From Chlorobiota bacterium (GTDB lineage: Bacteria > Bacteroidota > Ignavibacteria > Ignavibacteriales > Melioribacteraceae): a DNA stretch of 49,467 nt. How positions within the stretch are numbered: the stretch's first letter is position 1; each line of letters begins with the position of its first letter. Positions 8,923 through 17,036 of the stretch are shown one piece after another. Below the pieces are notes generated by a model, which worked only from the letters and a program-made list of their open reading frames with translations, was not told the origin of the DNA and searched no databases. The position numbers and the translations under genes are program-made. The stretch is from contig JAADIR010000071.1 in the NCBI GenBank assembly GCA_013151245.1, positions 1-49,467 on the forward strand. Direction: 5' to 3'.

Positions 8923-9200
8923 TAGTGATAATCCTCGTAATTTACAATAAAAACGTCGCCGTCTTTAAATTTAAATGTGATTCGCCAGTTTCCGCTTACG
9001 TCGATTGCCCAGATTCCTTTCAATTTTCCTTTTAACGAATGTAAGTTAAAACCCGGTAAATTCATGTCTTTTATAGTTGTTGCGGTGTCTAACGCCGCTA
9101 AACGCATCCTTAATTTATTCTTATGAGCCGGTTGTATGCCGGCGGTTTTTCCCGATGAGAAAAACTTTTCCAAACCTTTATGTTTGAATGATTTTATCAT
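8922..9200 (-). CDS. higB: HigB-family mRNA interferase toxin
   Basis: This 92-residue RelE/HigB-superfamily toxin cleaves mRNA on the ribosome. Diagnostic features are the N-terminal MIKSFKHKGLEKFF, the LPGFNLHSLKG stretch, the core strand GNWRITFKFKDGD and the C-terminal YEDYH. I start it at the ATG at 9200 because homologues start with MI(K/R)SF; the frame stays open upstream to 9248, but that part crosses the palindromic operator. It overlaps higA by 1 bp. No Shine-Dalgarno is visible, and a candidate -10 box ends only 8 bp before the ATG, so the transcript may be leaderless. Confidence 0.92.
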   Translation of the reverse strand: MIKSFKHKGLEKFFSSGKTAGIQPAHKNKLRMRLAALDTATTIKDMNLPGFNLHSLKGKLKGIWAIDVSGNWRITFKFKDGDVFIVNYEDYH

Positions 9201-9207
9201 CAAATGA

Positions 9208-9239
9208 AATATAAATATATGTTGCGCAACACGCAACAT
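9208..9239 (-). promoter_or_regulatory. higBA promoter with inverted-repeat operator
   Basis: On the minus strand a TTGCGT (-35; 9236-9231) is followed 17 bp later by TATATT (-10; 9213-9208). Between and over them lie arms ATGTTGCG (9219-9226) and CGCAACAT (9232-9239) around a 5-bp spacer, a perfect 8-bp inverted repeat. Placement over the promoter of a toxin-antitoxin operon makes HigA/HigBA binding the obvious reading. The match is by eye. Confidence 0.6.
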
Positions 9240-9360
9240 GCTTGTCAAAGAATTTTAGCTGTTTTTGCGTTTTAATCGTTCTTCATAAAAATATGTAATG
9301 GATTCGAATAATCTTTTTGAATTATATAAGAACCGAACTTAAATAATCTTATATGGTTAA

Positions 9361-9459
9361 ACATCCCTTACTTTTCGACAAATCTGCCCTAAAACATCCT
9401 TGACTTTTCGACAAAAACAAGCAAAAACATCCTTGACTTTTCGACAAAAATAATGTAAA
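9361..9459. repeat. Three tandem 33-bp direct repeats
   Basis: Units start at 9361, 9394 and 9427, an exact 33-bp period (three DNA helical turns). Each has a conserved core, ACATCCTTGACTTTTCGACA plus AA (22 bp; the first copy has CCTTA in place of CTTGA), and an 11-bp variable tail. The last unit supplies a -35 element for the ATPase gene. Regular helical phasing suggests repeated protein-binding sites such as operators or iterons. Confidence 0.75.
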
Positions 9460-9461
9460 AT
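9433..9461 (+). promoter_or_regulatory. Sigma-70-type promoter for the ATPase gene
   Basis: TTGACT at 9433-9438 and TAAAAT at 9456-9461 are separated by exactly 17 bp. The -35 lies inside the conserved core of the third 33-bp repeat; the other two copies have no -10 at the right distance. Predicted transcription would start near 9468, about 24 bp before the ATG at 9492. Confidence 0.6.
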
Positions 9462-9491
9462 CAGTATGAGAATTAAAATATCAGGCAAAAA

Positions 9492-10841
9492 ATGTTTTTA
9501 AGAGAGAAACTTGACGTATTAGATAACTGGGCGAAAAAAGAGGAAAGAAAGCCTCTGATATTACGCGGAGCAAGACAAGTCGGCAAAACAACGCTTATCA
9601 GAATGTTTGCCGAAAATTTTGAGCAGTATATAGAATTAAATCTCGAAAAACAGGATGACAGACGGTTTTTTGAAGGCGAAAACGATATAAAGGATATTGT
9701 AAAGGCAATATTCCTGTCAAGGGATAAGGTCGTAAATGGAAAAAAGACCTTGATTTTTATCGACGAGATACAAAATTCGCCTTACGCCGTAAAAATGTTG
9801 CGATATTTTTATGAAGATTACGGGCAACTGTTTGTTGTTGCCGCCGGTTCGCTTTTGGAATCGCTTTTAAAATTTAAAGAAAGTTTTCCCGTCGGAAGAA
9901 TCGAGTATATGTATTTGTATCCCTTTACTTTTAGGGAATTTTTATCGGCTAAAGGGAAAAACGGATTGATAGAGGCGTTAAATGAAATTCCTTTTGCGCG
10001 GCTTTTGCATGACGAACTGTTGAAAAACTTTTCCGAATATGCGCTGATTGGCGGTATGCCCGAAATAGTTAAATCATATTTAAAATTTGAAGACATAGTT
10101 GAAATATCTCCGATATACGAAACGCTTTTGGTTTCATATATGGAGGACGTGGAAAAATACGCTAAAAGCGAAAAGCAAAAAACGGTTTTAAGGTATGTTA
10201 TTCGTTCGTCTTTTAAGGAAGCGGGAAAGCGAATAAAGTTTGAAGGTTTCGGAGACTCAAAGTATAAATATAGAGAAGTTAAGGATGCGCTCGCGACGCT
10301 TGAGAAAGCGATGCTGATACAATTGCTTTTTCCAACTGTTTCAACTACGCCCCCTATTTCGGAAAAGTTTAGAAAATCGCCTAAAATCCACTTGCTCGAT
10401 ACGGGATTGGTAAATTATTTCGCCGGAGCGCAAAGGGAATTTATACTTAACAGATATCTTGAAGATATTTACTCGGGAACAATTGCCGAACATATTGTCG
10501 GGCAGGAACTCTTTGCGACGGAATATTCTCAATTTCGGAAGCCGACGTTTTGGGTAAAAGAAAAAAAACAATCCAATGCCGAAGTCGATTTTGTGTATCA
10601 ATTTATGGATATGATTATTCCCGTTGAAGTTAAAGCTGGAAAAACCGGCAAGCTGCGTTCCTTAATGCAATTTGTGGACGCCGCGCCGCACAATTTTGCC
10701 GTAAGAGTTTATTCGGGTAAGTTTAGCGTTGAAAACTCGAAAACAATTGCGGGGAAAAAATTTAAACTTCTGAATTTGCCGTTTTATCTTGTCGGAGAAA
10801 TCAATAAATATCTTGAACGATTAATAAATTATTCGGATTAG
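9492..10841 (+). CDS. AAA-family ATPase with DUF4143 domain
   Basis: This 449-residue protein has the N-terminal AAA_14-type ATPase module with Walker A RGARQVGKTTLI (about residues 27-38) and Walker B TLIFIDEIQNSP, followed by the DUF4143 C-terminal domain. The latter contains the KIHLLDTGLVNYF motif and a nuclease-like core: an upstream E, AEVDFVYQF, and IPVEVKAGK. The E-x-D/E-x-K pattern resembles PD-(D/E)XK enzymes. These proteins are widespread, often mobile, and of uncertain role. The sensor arginine-like segment GGMPEIVKSYL is present. It is flanked upstream by higBA and a phased repeat array, an accessory-DNA context. The stop codon is only 4 bp from the convergent TonB receptor stop. 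Confidence 0.88.
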   Translation: MFLREKLDVLDNWAKKEERKPLILRGARQVGKTTLIRMFAENFEQYIELNLEKQDDRRFFEGENDIKDIVKAIFLSRDKVVNGKKTLIFIDEIQNSPYAVKMLRYFYEDYGQLFVVAAGSLLESLLKFKESFPVGRIEYMYLYPFTFREFLSAKGKNGLIEALNEIPFARLLHDELLKNFSEYALIGGMPEIVKSYLKFEDIVEISPIYETLLVSYMEDVEKYAKSEKQKTVLRYVIRSSFKEAGKRIKFEGFGDSKYKYREVKDALATLEKAMLIQLLFPTVSTTPPISEKFRKSPKIHLLDTGLVNYFAGAQREFILNRYLEDIYSGTIAEHIVGQELFATEYSQFRKPTFWVKEKKQSNAEVDFVYQFMDMIIPVEVKAGKTGKLRSLMQFVDAAPHNFAVRVYSGKFSVENSKTIAGKKFKLLNLPFYLVGEINKYLERLINYSD

Positions 10842-10845
10842 TATT

Positions 10846-12807
10846 TTAAAACTTCACCGAAACTCCGCCGAAAAATTGCCTTCCCGCTTCCGGCAGACTC
10901 CACTGTCCGTAATATAATTTGTCGAAAAGATTATTTCCTCTGAAATAGATTTCCAATTTTGTTTCGCCGCTCAAATTAAAAGAATAGCCGACCCGAAAAT
11001 TTAAAAGGGCGTAACTCGGAAGCCTGCGGAAATATTCGTAACCTTCCTGAATGCCGAATTCTTCCCCGACAAAATTAAATTCCAGAATCGTGTTTAAACG
11101 TTCCGTTATATCGTAAATAAAATCTACTCCTCCGAGGTATTGAGGTTTGTATTCGAGCGTGTCGGCAAATTCGCCCGCCGCGTTTTTCGCGAAGGAATTC
11201 ATAAAAGTAAGATTGAAATTCATTCTGAATTTATTGTTCGGTATGTACGTCGTCGTCAGCTCCGCGCCCATTGTTCTAATTTGATCTTTGTTCACGCGCA
11301 TAAGCTGTCTTTCCGGCAACGAGACGCGGACAATTCCGTCTTTCAAATAGATGAGAAACAGACTCAATCCGCCGGTGAAATTATGAGACGCGTAATTTGC
11401 CGAAATTTCCGTCGTTACGGCGGATTCCGCTTTCAAATCGGGATTGGGAACAAAGCGCCCGAGCGCGCCGGAGAATAATTCCCGCAATGTTGGAAATCTC
11501 GTCTTTCTTCCGAAATCGACTTGGAAAGATAGTTTATCCGTTAAAAAATATACCAGCGAACTGTTGAATCCGTAATCGATTATCGGATCGGCGGAAGGTT
11601 TGTCGCCCGTTTTCGGAGTTGCGGAAGCGTCTAAACTAACTCCGCCGGTTATTGAAAAACGCTCGGTAAAATATTCGTATTCCGTTCCTACGCTTCCGAT
11701 GTTTTGGGCATAAGTAAGTTCGGCGTAATTGCCCGAAAGAAAACTTTCTTTGTGCGACGACGCCGTTCCGCTCGCCGCGATTTTCCAAATTGAATTTCCC
11801 CCGATTAATTTGGTAAAAATTATTCTTCCCAGAAAAACCAGATCGTCGCCCTTTTCAACGTCGTCAATCGTCGAATAAGCAATGTCTGCGTATTGGTCAA
11901 TCTGAGATTGCAAAGTCGTAAACCCAAGCGTGTAAACTAGAATCGAATTAGCGCTTTCCCCGAACTTGTTTGTGCCGTTGAAAGTTAAGCCCAATCTCCT
12001 CCAAACGGGATATTTCCAATAGCGCGGATTCGCTACGTCGTTTTCCGGCGGAACGCCTTTTGAAGCGTCGAGATAAGTTACTGAAAAATCCAGATTGGAA
12101 TCCGTTCCGTAAGAATACCCGAGTTTTCCGAAACCGGAAAAGTATCCGCTTTGACTGTTTGTACGCAGATAATCCGGATCGGTAGGCTCTTTGTAATTGT
12201 CGGGTAGAGTGTAGCCCTCCGTTTTGAAATAAGAAAACGCGGCGAGATAAGAAAGACTCCCTTTGTTTCCGTTCCAATAAGCGGAATATTTTTGGAAATT
12301 GTTTTCACCGAGAAGAACGTTGAACTTACGCTCGTCTCCTTGATAGGGCGGTTCCACGGTTGTTAAATTCACGACTCCCGCCAATGCGTTTGCTCCGTAG
12401 ATTACCGAAGGAACTCCGCGCGTTACCGTAATTCCGCCGATTGCGTTCACGGGAATAACGCTTAAATCTATCGTGTTGTCCCAAGGCGTGTTTAACTGCG
12501 CGCCGTCAAGAAAGAAGAGAAGCTGCCGTTTGTTGGAGCCGCGAAAATAAAACATGCTTTCTCCGCGGGAACTCGTCTGCATTTTCACCGAAGGAATGAA
12601 TTTCGCCAAACCTGCAACCGAAGAAACGTCGGCGTTTTCAAGCTGTTTTCCTTTGATTTGAATTACCGTTTGCGGTTCAAGGACAATTCCGCCTTGAATT
12701 GTAACTTCCCCGAGAGTGTAACTTTTTATTGAATCGGCTTCTTGAGCAAATAATGAAAAACTTAGAATTATAAAAACGGTAATAAAATGGTATGTTTTTT
12801 GAATCAT
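10846..12807 (-). CDS. TonB-dependent outer-membrane receptor
   Basis: This 653-residue outer-membrane protein has a signal peptide (residues 1-21, ending SLFAQ), a plug domain from about 35 to 150 (LGEVTIQGG, FFLDGAQLN, GGITVTRGVPSVIYGANALAGVVN), and a 22-stranded barrel ending in the canonical terminal aromatic residue (FFGGVSVKF). It imports a ligand such as a siderophore, heme or vitamin with energy from TonB-ExbBD, none of which is encoded here. No N-terminal carboxypeptidase-like domain, so it is a classic receptor rather than a SusC type. A Fur-like box about 140 bp upstream favours an iron-related ligand, but the ligand is not readable from sequence. Confidence 0.9.
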   Translation of the reverse strand: MIQKTYHFITVFIILSFSLFAQEADSIKSYTLGEVTIQGGIVLEPQTVIQIKGKQLENADVSSVAGLAKFIPSVKMQTSSRGESMFYFRGSNKRQLLFFLDGAQLNTPWDNTIDLSVIPVNAIGGITVTRGVPSVIYGANALAGVVNLTTVEPPYQGDERKFNVLLGENNFQKYSAYWNGNKGSLSYLAAFSYFKTEGYTLPDNYKEPTDPDYLRTNSQSGYFSGFGKLGYSYGTDSNLDFSVTYLDASKGVPPENDVANPRYWKYPVWRRLGLTFNGTNKFGESANSILVYTLGFTTLQSQIDQYADIAYSTIDDVEKGDDLVFLGRIIFTKLIGGNSIWKIAASGTASSHKESFLSGNYAELTYAQNIGSVGTEYEYFTERFSITGGVSLDASATPKTGDKPSADPIIDYGFNSSLVYFLTDKLSFQVDFGRKTRFPTLRELFSGALGRFVPNPDLKAESAVTTEISANYASHNFTGGLSLFLIYLKDGIVRVSLPERQLMRVNKDQIRTMGAELTTTYIPNNKFRMNFNLTFMNSFAKNAAGEFADTLEYKPQYLGGVDFIYDITERLNTILEFNFVGEEFGIQEGYEYFRRLPSYALLNFRVGYSFNLSGETKLEIYFRGNNLFDKLYYGQWSLPEAGRQFFGGVSVKF

Positions 12808-12941
12808 TTTAATTTCTTGTGCATCTTAATTGGTCTGTATTTGAAAATTGTTCTTTTTTCGGCTACATATAAATTGTGACAAAGGTCATAAATATAATAA
12901 ATTAAATGCAACATATTTGAACATTGTTTGTTTAAAATTCC

Positions 12942-12966
12942 TGATTATTATCGATAATGATAATAA
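12942..12966. promoter_or_regulatory. Fur-box-like operator
   Basis: The site contains GATAATGATAAT (12953-12964), identical to two of the three hexamer units of the classical Fur box. It is centred on a perfect 12-bp palindrome ATTATCGATAAT (12947-12958) with further matching flanks. It lies between the TonB receptor (start 12807, minus) and the small secreted protein (start 12987, plus), 20 bp ahead of the latter. Iron-dependent repression of one or both genes is the likely role; the match is visual. Confidence 0.7.
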
Positions 12967-12986
12967 CTGAATAACTTTTTTAGAAA

Positions 12987-13292
12987 ATGAAAATTATTTT
13001 AGTCAACATATTATTGGTTTCAACGTTTATGGGATTCTCCGTTGAGAAGAGTCATGTCGATTTTTCAACGAAAACTCAGGCGGTTGAAACTGTATCAAAT
13101 ATTCCGGCTGCATTGAATCGGGACACAAACGGCGAAGTTTCTTTTGAAGAAACCGATTTTGTTTTATCCGGTTTTAACTTTGAGTTTCCGCGAATATATA
13201 ACGAAACGAAAATAGAAAACTACAAATCCTCTTATCTTCATAAAGACAAACCAAACGCGCGCTCTCAAGCGTCGCACATTTTGAAAGTATAG
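12987..13292 (+). CDS. Small secreted protein of unknown function
   Basis: I do not recognise this 101-residue protein. It has a short Sec-type leader (MKIILVNILLVSTFMGFS) and a polar remainder without cysteines, repeats or membrane segments. It starts 20 bp after a Fur-like box and is divergent from a TonB-dependent receptor, so iron regulation is plausible. GAAAA just before the ATG is a weak ribosome site. The rlpA-like gene follows 52 bp later on the same strand. It could be a non-conserved small exported protein; confidence that it is a real gene is moderate. Confidence 0.5.
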   Translation: MKIILVNILLVSTFMGFSVEKSHVDFSTKTQAVETVSNIPAALNRDTNGEVSFEETDFVLSGFNFEFPRIYNETKIENYKSSYLHKDKPNARSQASHILKV

Positions 13293-13344
13293 TATCGACT
13301 ATATTCTTCAAATTTATTTCTATTAACAATCAAAAGGTTATCAA

Positions 13345-13836
13345 TTGAAAAACATAAAATACATATTTGTTATATTACTTATCGGCGGGCTGGTTCTTTC
13401 GATTAAAAACGAATCGGCGGCGGACGATATAAATAGCGCAAATATCGAAGGAATAAATTTATCGACGGTTAAAAACGAATCCGAAATTTCCAAGCCGGCT
13501 ATTAACGCCGCCGGAATGGGGTTTATGACGGCTTCGTGGTACGGACCTAAATTTCACGGCAAGCTTACCGCCAACGGCGAAGTTTACGATCAGATGGCTT
13601 TTACCGCCGCTCATAAATCTCTTCCGTTCGGAACGATGCTGAAATTAACAAATCTTGAAAACGGAAAATCGGTTGTCGTAAGAATAAACGACAGAGGTCC
13701 CTACATTAAAGGAAGAGATATCGATCTTTCAAAAGGGGCGGCAACGGCTCTCGGTTCAATTAAACCCGGAGTTATCAAAGTAAAAGTCGAACAACTCGTC
13801 GTCGTCAATCAATTTCACCCGTTTGAAAGTCTTTGA
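13345..13836 (+). CDS. RlpA-like double-psi beta-barrel protein
   Basis: This 163-residue exported protein consists of a signal sequence (MKNIKYIFVILLIGGLVLS), a low-complexity linker, and a double-psi beta-barrel domain at about 60-150: ASWYGPKFHGKLTANGE, the AAHKSLPFGT stretch, and the VRINDRGPYIKGRDIDLS signature of RlpA. The conserved aspartate of NDRGP, implicated in lytic transglycosylase activity, is present. RlpA acts on denuded peptidoglycan at the septum. The SPOR domain of E. coli RlpA is missing, as in many short homologues. The start is TTG with AAAAGG 8 bases upstream; no ATG lies between it and the domain in a sensible position. Confidence 0.85.
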   Translation: MKNIKYIFVILLIGGLVLSIKNESAADDINSANIEGINLSTVKNESEISKPAINAAGMGFMTASWYGPKFHGKLTANGEVYDQMAFTAAHKSLPFGTMLKLTNLENGKSVVVRINDRGPYIKGRDIDLSKGAATALGSIKPGVIKVKVEQLVVVNQFHPFESL

Positions 13837-13871
13837 CGTTAAATATTAGAGTTTCTGCGAAATAAGCGTTC

Positions 13872-13912
13872 TGTCATTTCTCATCCCGCAACAGCGGGAT
13901 GAGAAATCTTTG
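13872..13912. repeat. Perfect 14-bp-stem hairpin, dispersed repeat family
   Basis: ATTTCTCATCCCGC (13876-13889) and GCGGGATGAGAAAT (13894-13907) pair perfectly around the loop AACA. The outer words GTCATTTC and GAGAAATCTTTGGG match the frame of other intergenic elements in the window (5924-6010, 27833-27945). It lies 40 bp after the rlpA-like stop and has no T-run, so it is a poor terminator. The rest of 13837-14188 holds nothing I can assign; a 62-codon frame inside it runs through the repeat and is not credible. Confidence 0.6.
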
Positions 13913-14188
13913 GGATTGTGCGCTGATTAAAAAGCATTCTCCCTTTTCGCAGAATGCTGCGAACGGTCGAACTTGTCAGCCTCGTCTCTACGCCGATGTT
14001 ATGCGGCATGAATTTAAATTGAACTCTGCGTCAATGATCCGGAGTTTTTTTACGAAGCGCAGAAAAAAGAAAACAGATATCGGCTAAATTTTTATTGTTT
14101 CGGTTCGATTATAATTCAAGGCGCTAAATCAATCTTTTTTAATATATTTGTAGCCGATAAATTACTTTTTAATTAACGCAGTAGAATA

Positions 14189-14539
14189 ATGGAAACAGCA
14201 ATATTTTCAAAAGAAACCGTTGACGGCGTCGCTATAATCACAGTAAATTTGTCGAGGGCAACAATGAGCAGCGCTCCTCAATTCAGAGATTATGCTATGG
14301 AATTAATTGGAGAAGGCGAAAAGAAAATCATCGCCAATCTCAGTTACTGTGATTTTATGGATTCATCGTTTCTCGGCGCTTTGGTTGCCGTTCTTAAAAA
14401 GCTGAAATCCATTCAGGGGGATATGAAGGTTGTAATTTCTCACTCCACTCCGGAAGGAATACTTGCATTGACAAAAATGGATAAAGTTTTTTCCGTCTTT
14501 AAATCGTTGGAGGAAGCGCAAAAATCTTTTAATGGCTAA
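14189..14539 (+). CDS. STAS-domain anti-sigma-factor antagonist
   Basis: This 116-residue protein is a single STAS domain (SpoIIAA/RsbV-like). The phosphorylation site motif reads FMDSSFLGALVAVLKKL, with the second serine in the position phosphorylated by anti-sigma kinases. Such proteins act in partner-switching circuits or as general phospho-switches. No cognate kinase/anti-sigma factor or PP2C phosphatase lies nearby. A second STAS protein follows after 32 bp on the same strand, and the two STAS domains share the unusual DS(S/T)FLGALV signature (F in place of the common G), so they look like paralogues acting in one pathway. Confidence 0.85.
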   Translation: METAIFSKETVDGVAIITVNLSRATMSSAPQFRDYAMELIGEGEKKIIANLSYCDFMDSSFLGALVAVLKKLKSIQGDMKVVISHSTPEGILALTKMDKVFSVFKSLEEAQKSFNG

Positions 14540-14571
14540 AATATATTTAAACATACCGGTACGCAGATTCT

Positions 14572-15579
14572 ATGCATTCTGATCTGATTTCGACTCTGCA
14601 GAAAAGCAAATTATTCACGGGAATACCCTACGAAAACCTGTCTTTCATTTCGCTCAGCGCGGAACTTTTTTCGATAAGCGAAGGGAAAATTCTGTTCCGC
14701 AAAGGGGATTCGGTTGAGTTTGTATTTTTAATTCAGCACGGCGAGATAAATCATTTCATTGAAACGGAAAAAGGCGGCAGTCAAGTTGTATTATATCAGG
14801 ATAATGATTTTATAGTTCCGCCCGATTTCCAAAATGCAAAAACATATAATTCCACAACAGTTGCGGTAAGAGATACGATTTTATTGAAAATTCCTTTGAC
14901 CACATTTGATGAATTTCTCGAAGTGCACCCAATAATCAGCAGCACGCTTTATGAATATTTCAAAAACCGGGAAGGAATAAATTACGAACATCCTTCCTAC
15001 ACGACTACGGTTGCAGACGAACCGGAATCGCCCGCCGAAACAAAAAAAGAAATTGCGGTGGAAACAAAAGAAACGGGATTTGAAACGAACGCCGAAGCAG
15101 CCGGAGGAAACATTCCAAATCTTCCCGAACAGATTGAAATTGAAGGAAGTGAAAATCCGGAAGCAAATATTAAAGAAACTCCTTCGTCTCCGGCGGGAAA
15201 TATCGACGTTAGTCAAATTCCGGGGATACTTGAATTAACGACTGATTTATCGTTAGACTCTTTCGGAGGAACGGCGATTGTCACTGTAAATCTTGAAGAC
15301 GCTACGTTCACATCCGCGGCGGAAATCAAAAAGCTGCTTATATATTTAATAGACCATAAAATGACGAATATAATTGTCGATCTATCGACGGCGCAAATGA
15401 TTGATTCCACGTTCCTCGGCGCGCTTGTAGTTTCGCTGAAAAAATGCGCTACGGCAAAAGGCAGATTTGTCCTCGTCGGAAGCAATAAACCCGCGTGGAT
15501 GATTTTTGAAATGACCGGACTCGCCAGCGTTTTTACTTCTTACGAAACGTTGGAAGAAGCCAAAGCGTCATTCGGCTGA
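14572..15579 (+). CDS. Cyclic-nucleotide-binding-like domain fused to STAS domain
   Basis: This 335-residue protein has an N-terminal cNMP-binding-fold domain (about 1-125: LFTGIPYENLSFISLSAELF, GKILFRKGDSVEFVFLIQHGEI), an acidic, low-complexity linker (about 140-215, rich in E, T, P and N), and a C-terminal STAS domain (about 225-335). The phosphate-binding cassette normally containing GE...R is not recognisable (DNDFIVPPDFQN instead), so ligand binding may be lost or changed. The STAS switch reads MIDSTFLGALV, with threonine at the phosphosite. It probably works with the STAS protein just upstream. The 3' end overlaps the convergent U32 gene by 40 bp. Confidence 0.82.
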   Translation: MHSDLISTLQKSKLFTGIPYENLSFISLSAELFSISEGKILFRKGDSVEFVFLIQHGEINHFIETEKGGSQVVLYQDNDFIVPPDFQNAKTYNSTTVAVRDTILLKIPLTTFDEFLEVHPIISSTLYEYFKNREGINYEHPSYTTTVADEPESPAETKKEIAVETKETGFETNAEAAGGNIPNLPEQIEIEGSENPEANIKETPSSPAGNIDVSQIPGILELTTDLSLDSFGGTAIVTVNLEDATFTSAAEIKKLLIYLIDHKMTNIIVDLSTAQMIDSTFLGALVVSLKKCATAKGRFVLVGSNKPAWMIFEMTGLASVFTSYETLEEAKASFG

Positions 15580-16790
15580 CCGGCGGAATCGGTTGCGATA
15601 ATTTTATAAATCCTATCGTTTAGCCTCACCGTTTCTTGGCATGCAAAAGTAACCTCGTCCCCTTTATCCGCGCGGTTAACAAACGTTTCGTCTTTCATCA
15701 ACGACGCTACCGAAACCTCAACGGTTCCCGTTGAATTTCCGATAATGTAAATTTTTTCATCCGTTTCGAGCCTTTCCGCCTGCAATAACGCGTGAGCAAT
15801 TTTACTCTTTTTGAAGTAATTCAAAATCTTGCCGACGTAAACTTTTTTTGTCGTGGCTTGATTTCCGGAGCCTGCGGAATAATCTTCGCCGCTCGGAGTT
15901 CCGAAATAGAATCCCGACGAGAAACCGCGGTTGTAAACGGTTTCCAATTCAACGAACATTTCCTTTTTAATTTCGGGCGTTAATTTTCCTTCCGAATATA
16001 AATCAATCGCACGGCGGTAAACGGAAATTACAGTCGCGATATATTCCGGACTTCTTTTTCTTCCTTCAATTTTAAATGAATCGATTCCCGCTTCAATCAG
16101 CAAATCAATGAACTCGATTGTGTTCAAATCCTTCGGCGACATCACATAATCTTCGCCGATTAAAAAAGAAACGTCGCCGCGTTTGTCATATATCTCATAT
16201 TCGCGACGGCAGTTTTGAACGCACTCTCCGCGGTTGGCGCTTTGCCCGAAGGCGTGATGACTCATAAAACATCTTCCGCTTACGGCGACGCACATAGCGC
16301 CGTGAACAAAAGTTTCTATTTCAATATCAACTTTTTTCTTGATCGCTTTAATTTGCTCGAGCGTGCATTCGCGGGCAAGGACAATTCTTTCAGCCCCTAA
16401 ATCTTTGTAGAATTGAGCCGAGGCGGAATTCGCAATTGAAGCTTGAGTGCTGACGCAGAACGGAACGCCGTATTCTTTCAGAAGTTGAATAGCTCCCAAA
16501 TCCCACGCGATGAAGAGATCGACTCCCGCGGCTTTTCCGGTTTCAACTATTTCGCGAAGTTCGTCAAACTCGTTTTCGTAAACAATTGAGTTAACGGTTA
16601 AATGCGCGTCAACATTGTTTTCATGGCAATACTTTACAACTTCGCTCAATTCTTCAAGAGTGAAGTTCTTCGCTTTAGCGCGCATGTTCAGTTTGTCTAT
16701 TCCGAAATAGATTGCGTCGGCTCCGCTTTTAACGGCGGTTACAAGCATTTTTCGGTTGCCCACCGGGGCGAGTATTTCAGGTTTATTCAA
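15540..16790 (-). CDS. U32 peptidase-family protein (TrhP/YegQ-like)
   Basis: This 416-residue protein has the U32 signature ETFVHGAMCVAVSGRCFMS followed by NRGECVQNCRR, giving the conserved cysteine cluster. Members characterised in E. coli (TrhP/YegQ, RlhA/YdcP) act in prephenate-dependent hydroxylation of tRNA or 23S rRNA; older notes call the family collagenase-like protease. The length and a C-terminal beta-barrel domain (about 335-416) fit the YegQ size class. I start it at the TTG at 16790: AAAGGA lies 8 bases upstream and the product begins LNKPEILAPVGN, where homologues begin. The open frame upstream to 16907 has no similarity. Its last 40 bp overlap the end of the CNB-STAS gene on the other strand. 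Confidence 0.85.
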   Translation of the reverse strand: MNKPEILAPVGNRKMLVTAVKSGADAIYFGIDKLNMRAKAKNFTLEELSEVVKYCHENNVDAHLTVNSIVYENEFDELREIVETGKAAGVDLFIAWDLGAIQLLKEYGVPFCVSTQASIANSASAQFYKDLGAERIVLARECTLEQIKAIKKKVDIEIETFVHGAMCVAVSGRCFMSHHAFGQSANRGECVQNCRREYEIYDKRGDVSFLIGEDYVMSPKDLNTIEFIDLLIEAGIDSFKIEGRKRSPEYIATVISVYRRAIDLYSEGKLTPEIKKEMFVELETVYNRGFSSGFYFGTPSGEDYSAGSGNQATTKKVYVGKILNYFKKSKIAHALLQAERLETDEKIYIIGNSTGTVEVSVASLMKDETFVNRADKGDEVTFACQETVRLNDRIYKIIATDSAGQPNDALASSNVS

Positions 16791-17036
16791 AATAAAATCC
16801 TTTCGAAAAAATGGGTTACAAAGATAAGTATCGATTTGTAAAATAACGAATCGGAATTGAGAAGCAAATAATTGTTGTGCTTCTGTTTCATCCGCCCAAA
16901 ACGGCAACTAACGGCAATTGATTTATGACCGGACGCAAATATTGCAATTATATTCCATGTAGCGCGGCTGATGGTTTTTAGAAAATTCTTTTTCGTATTT
17001 TTAACAACCAAAATTTATGACATAACCGGATACGAA

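Noticed and set aside
9361-9459. CRISPR array
   Set aside because: Only three units, 22-bp core with 11-bp tails, far too short for spacers; no cas genes.
13899-14087. 62-codon open frame
   Set aside because: Starts inside a dispersed hairpin repeat and shows no domain or ribosome site.
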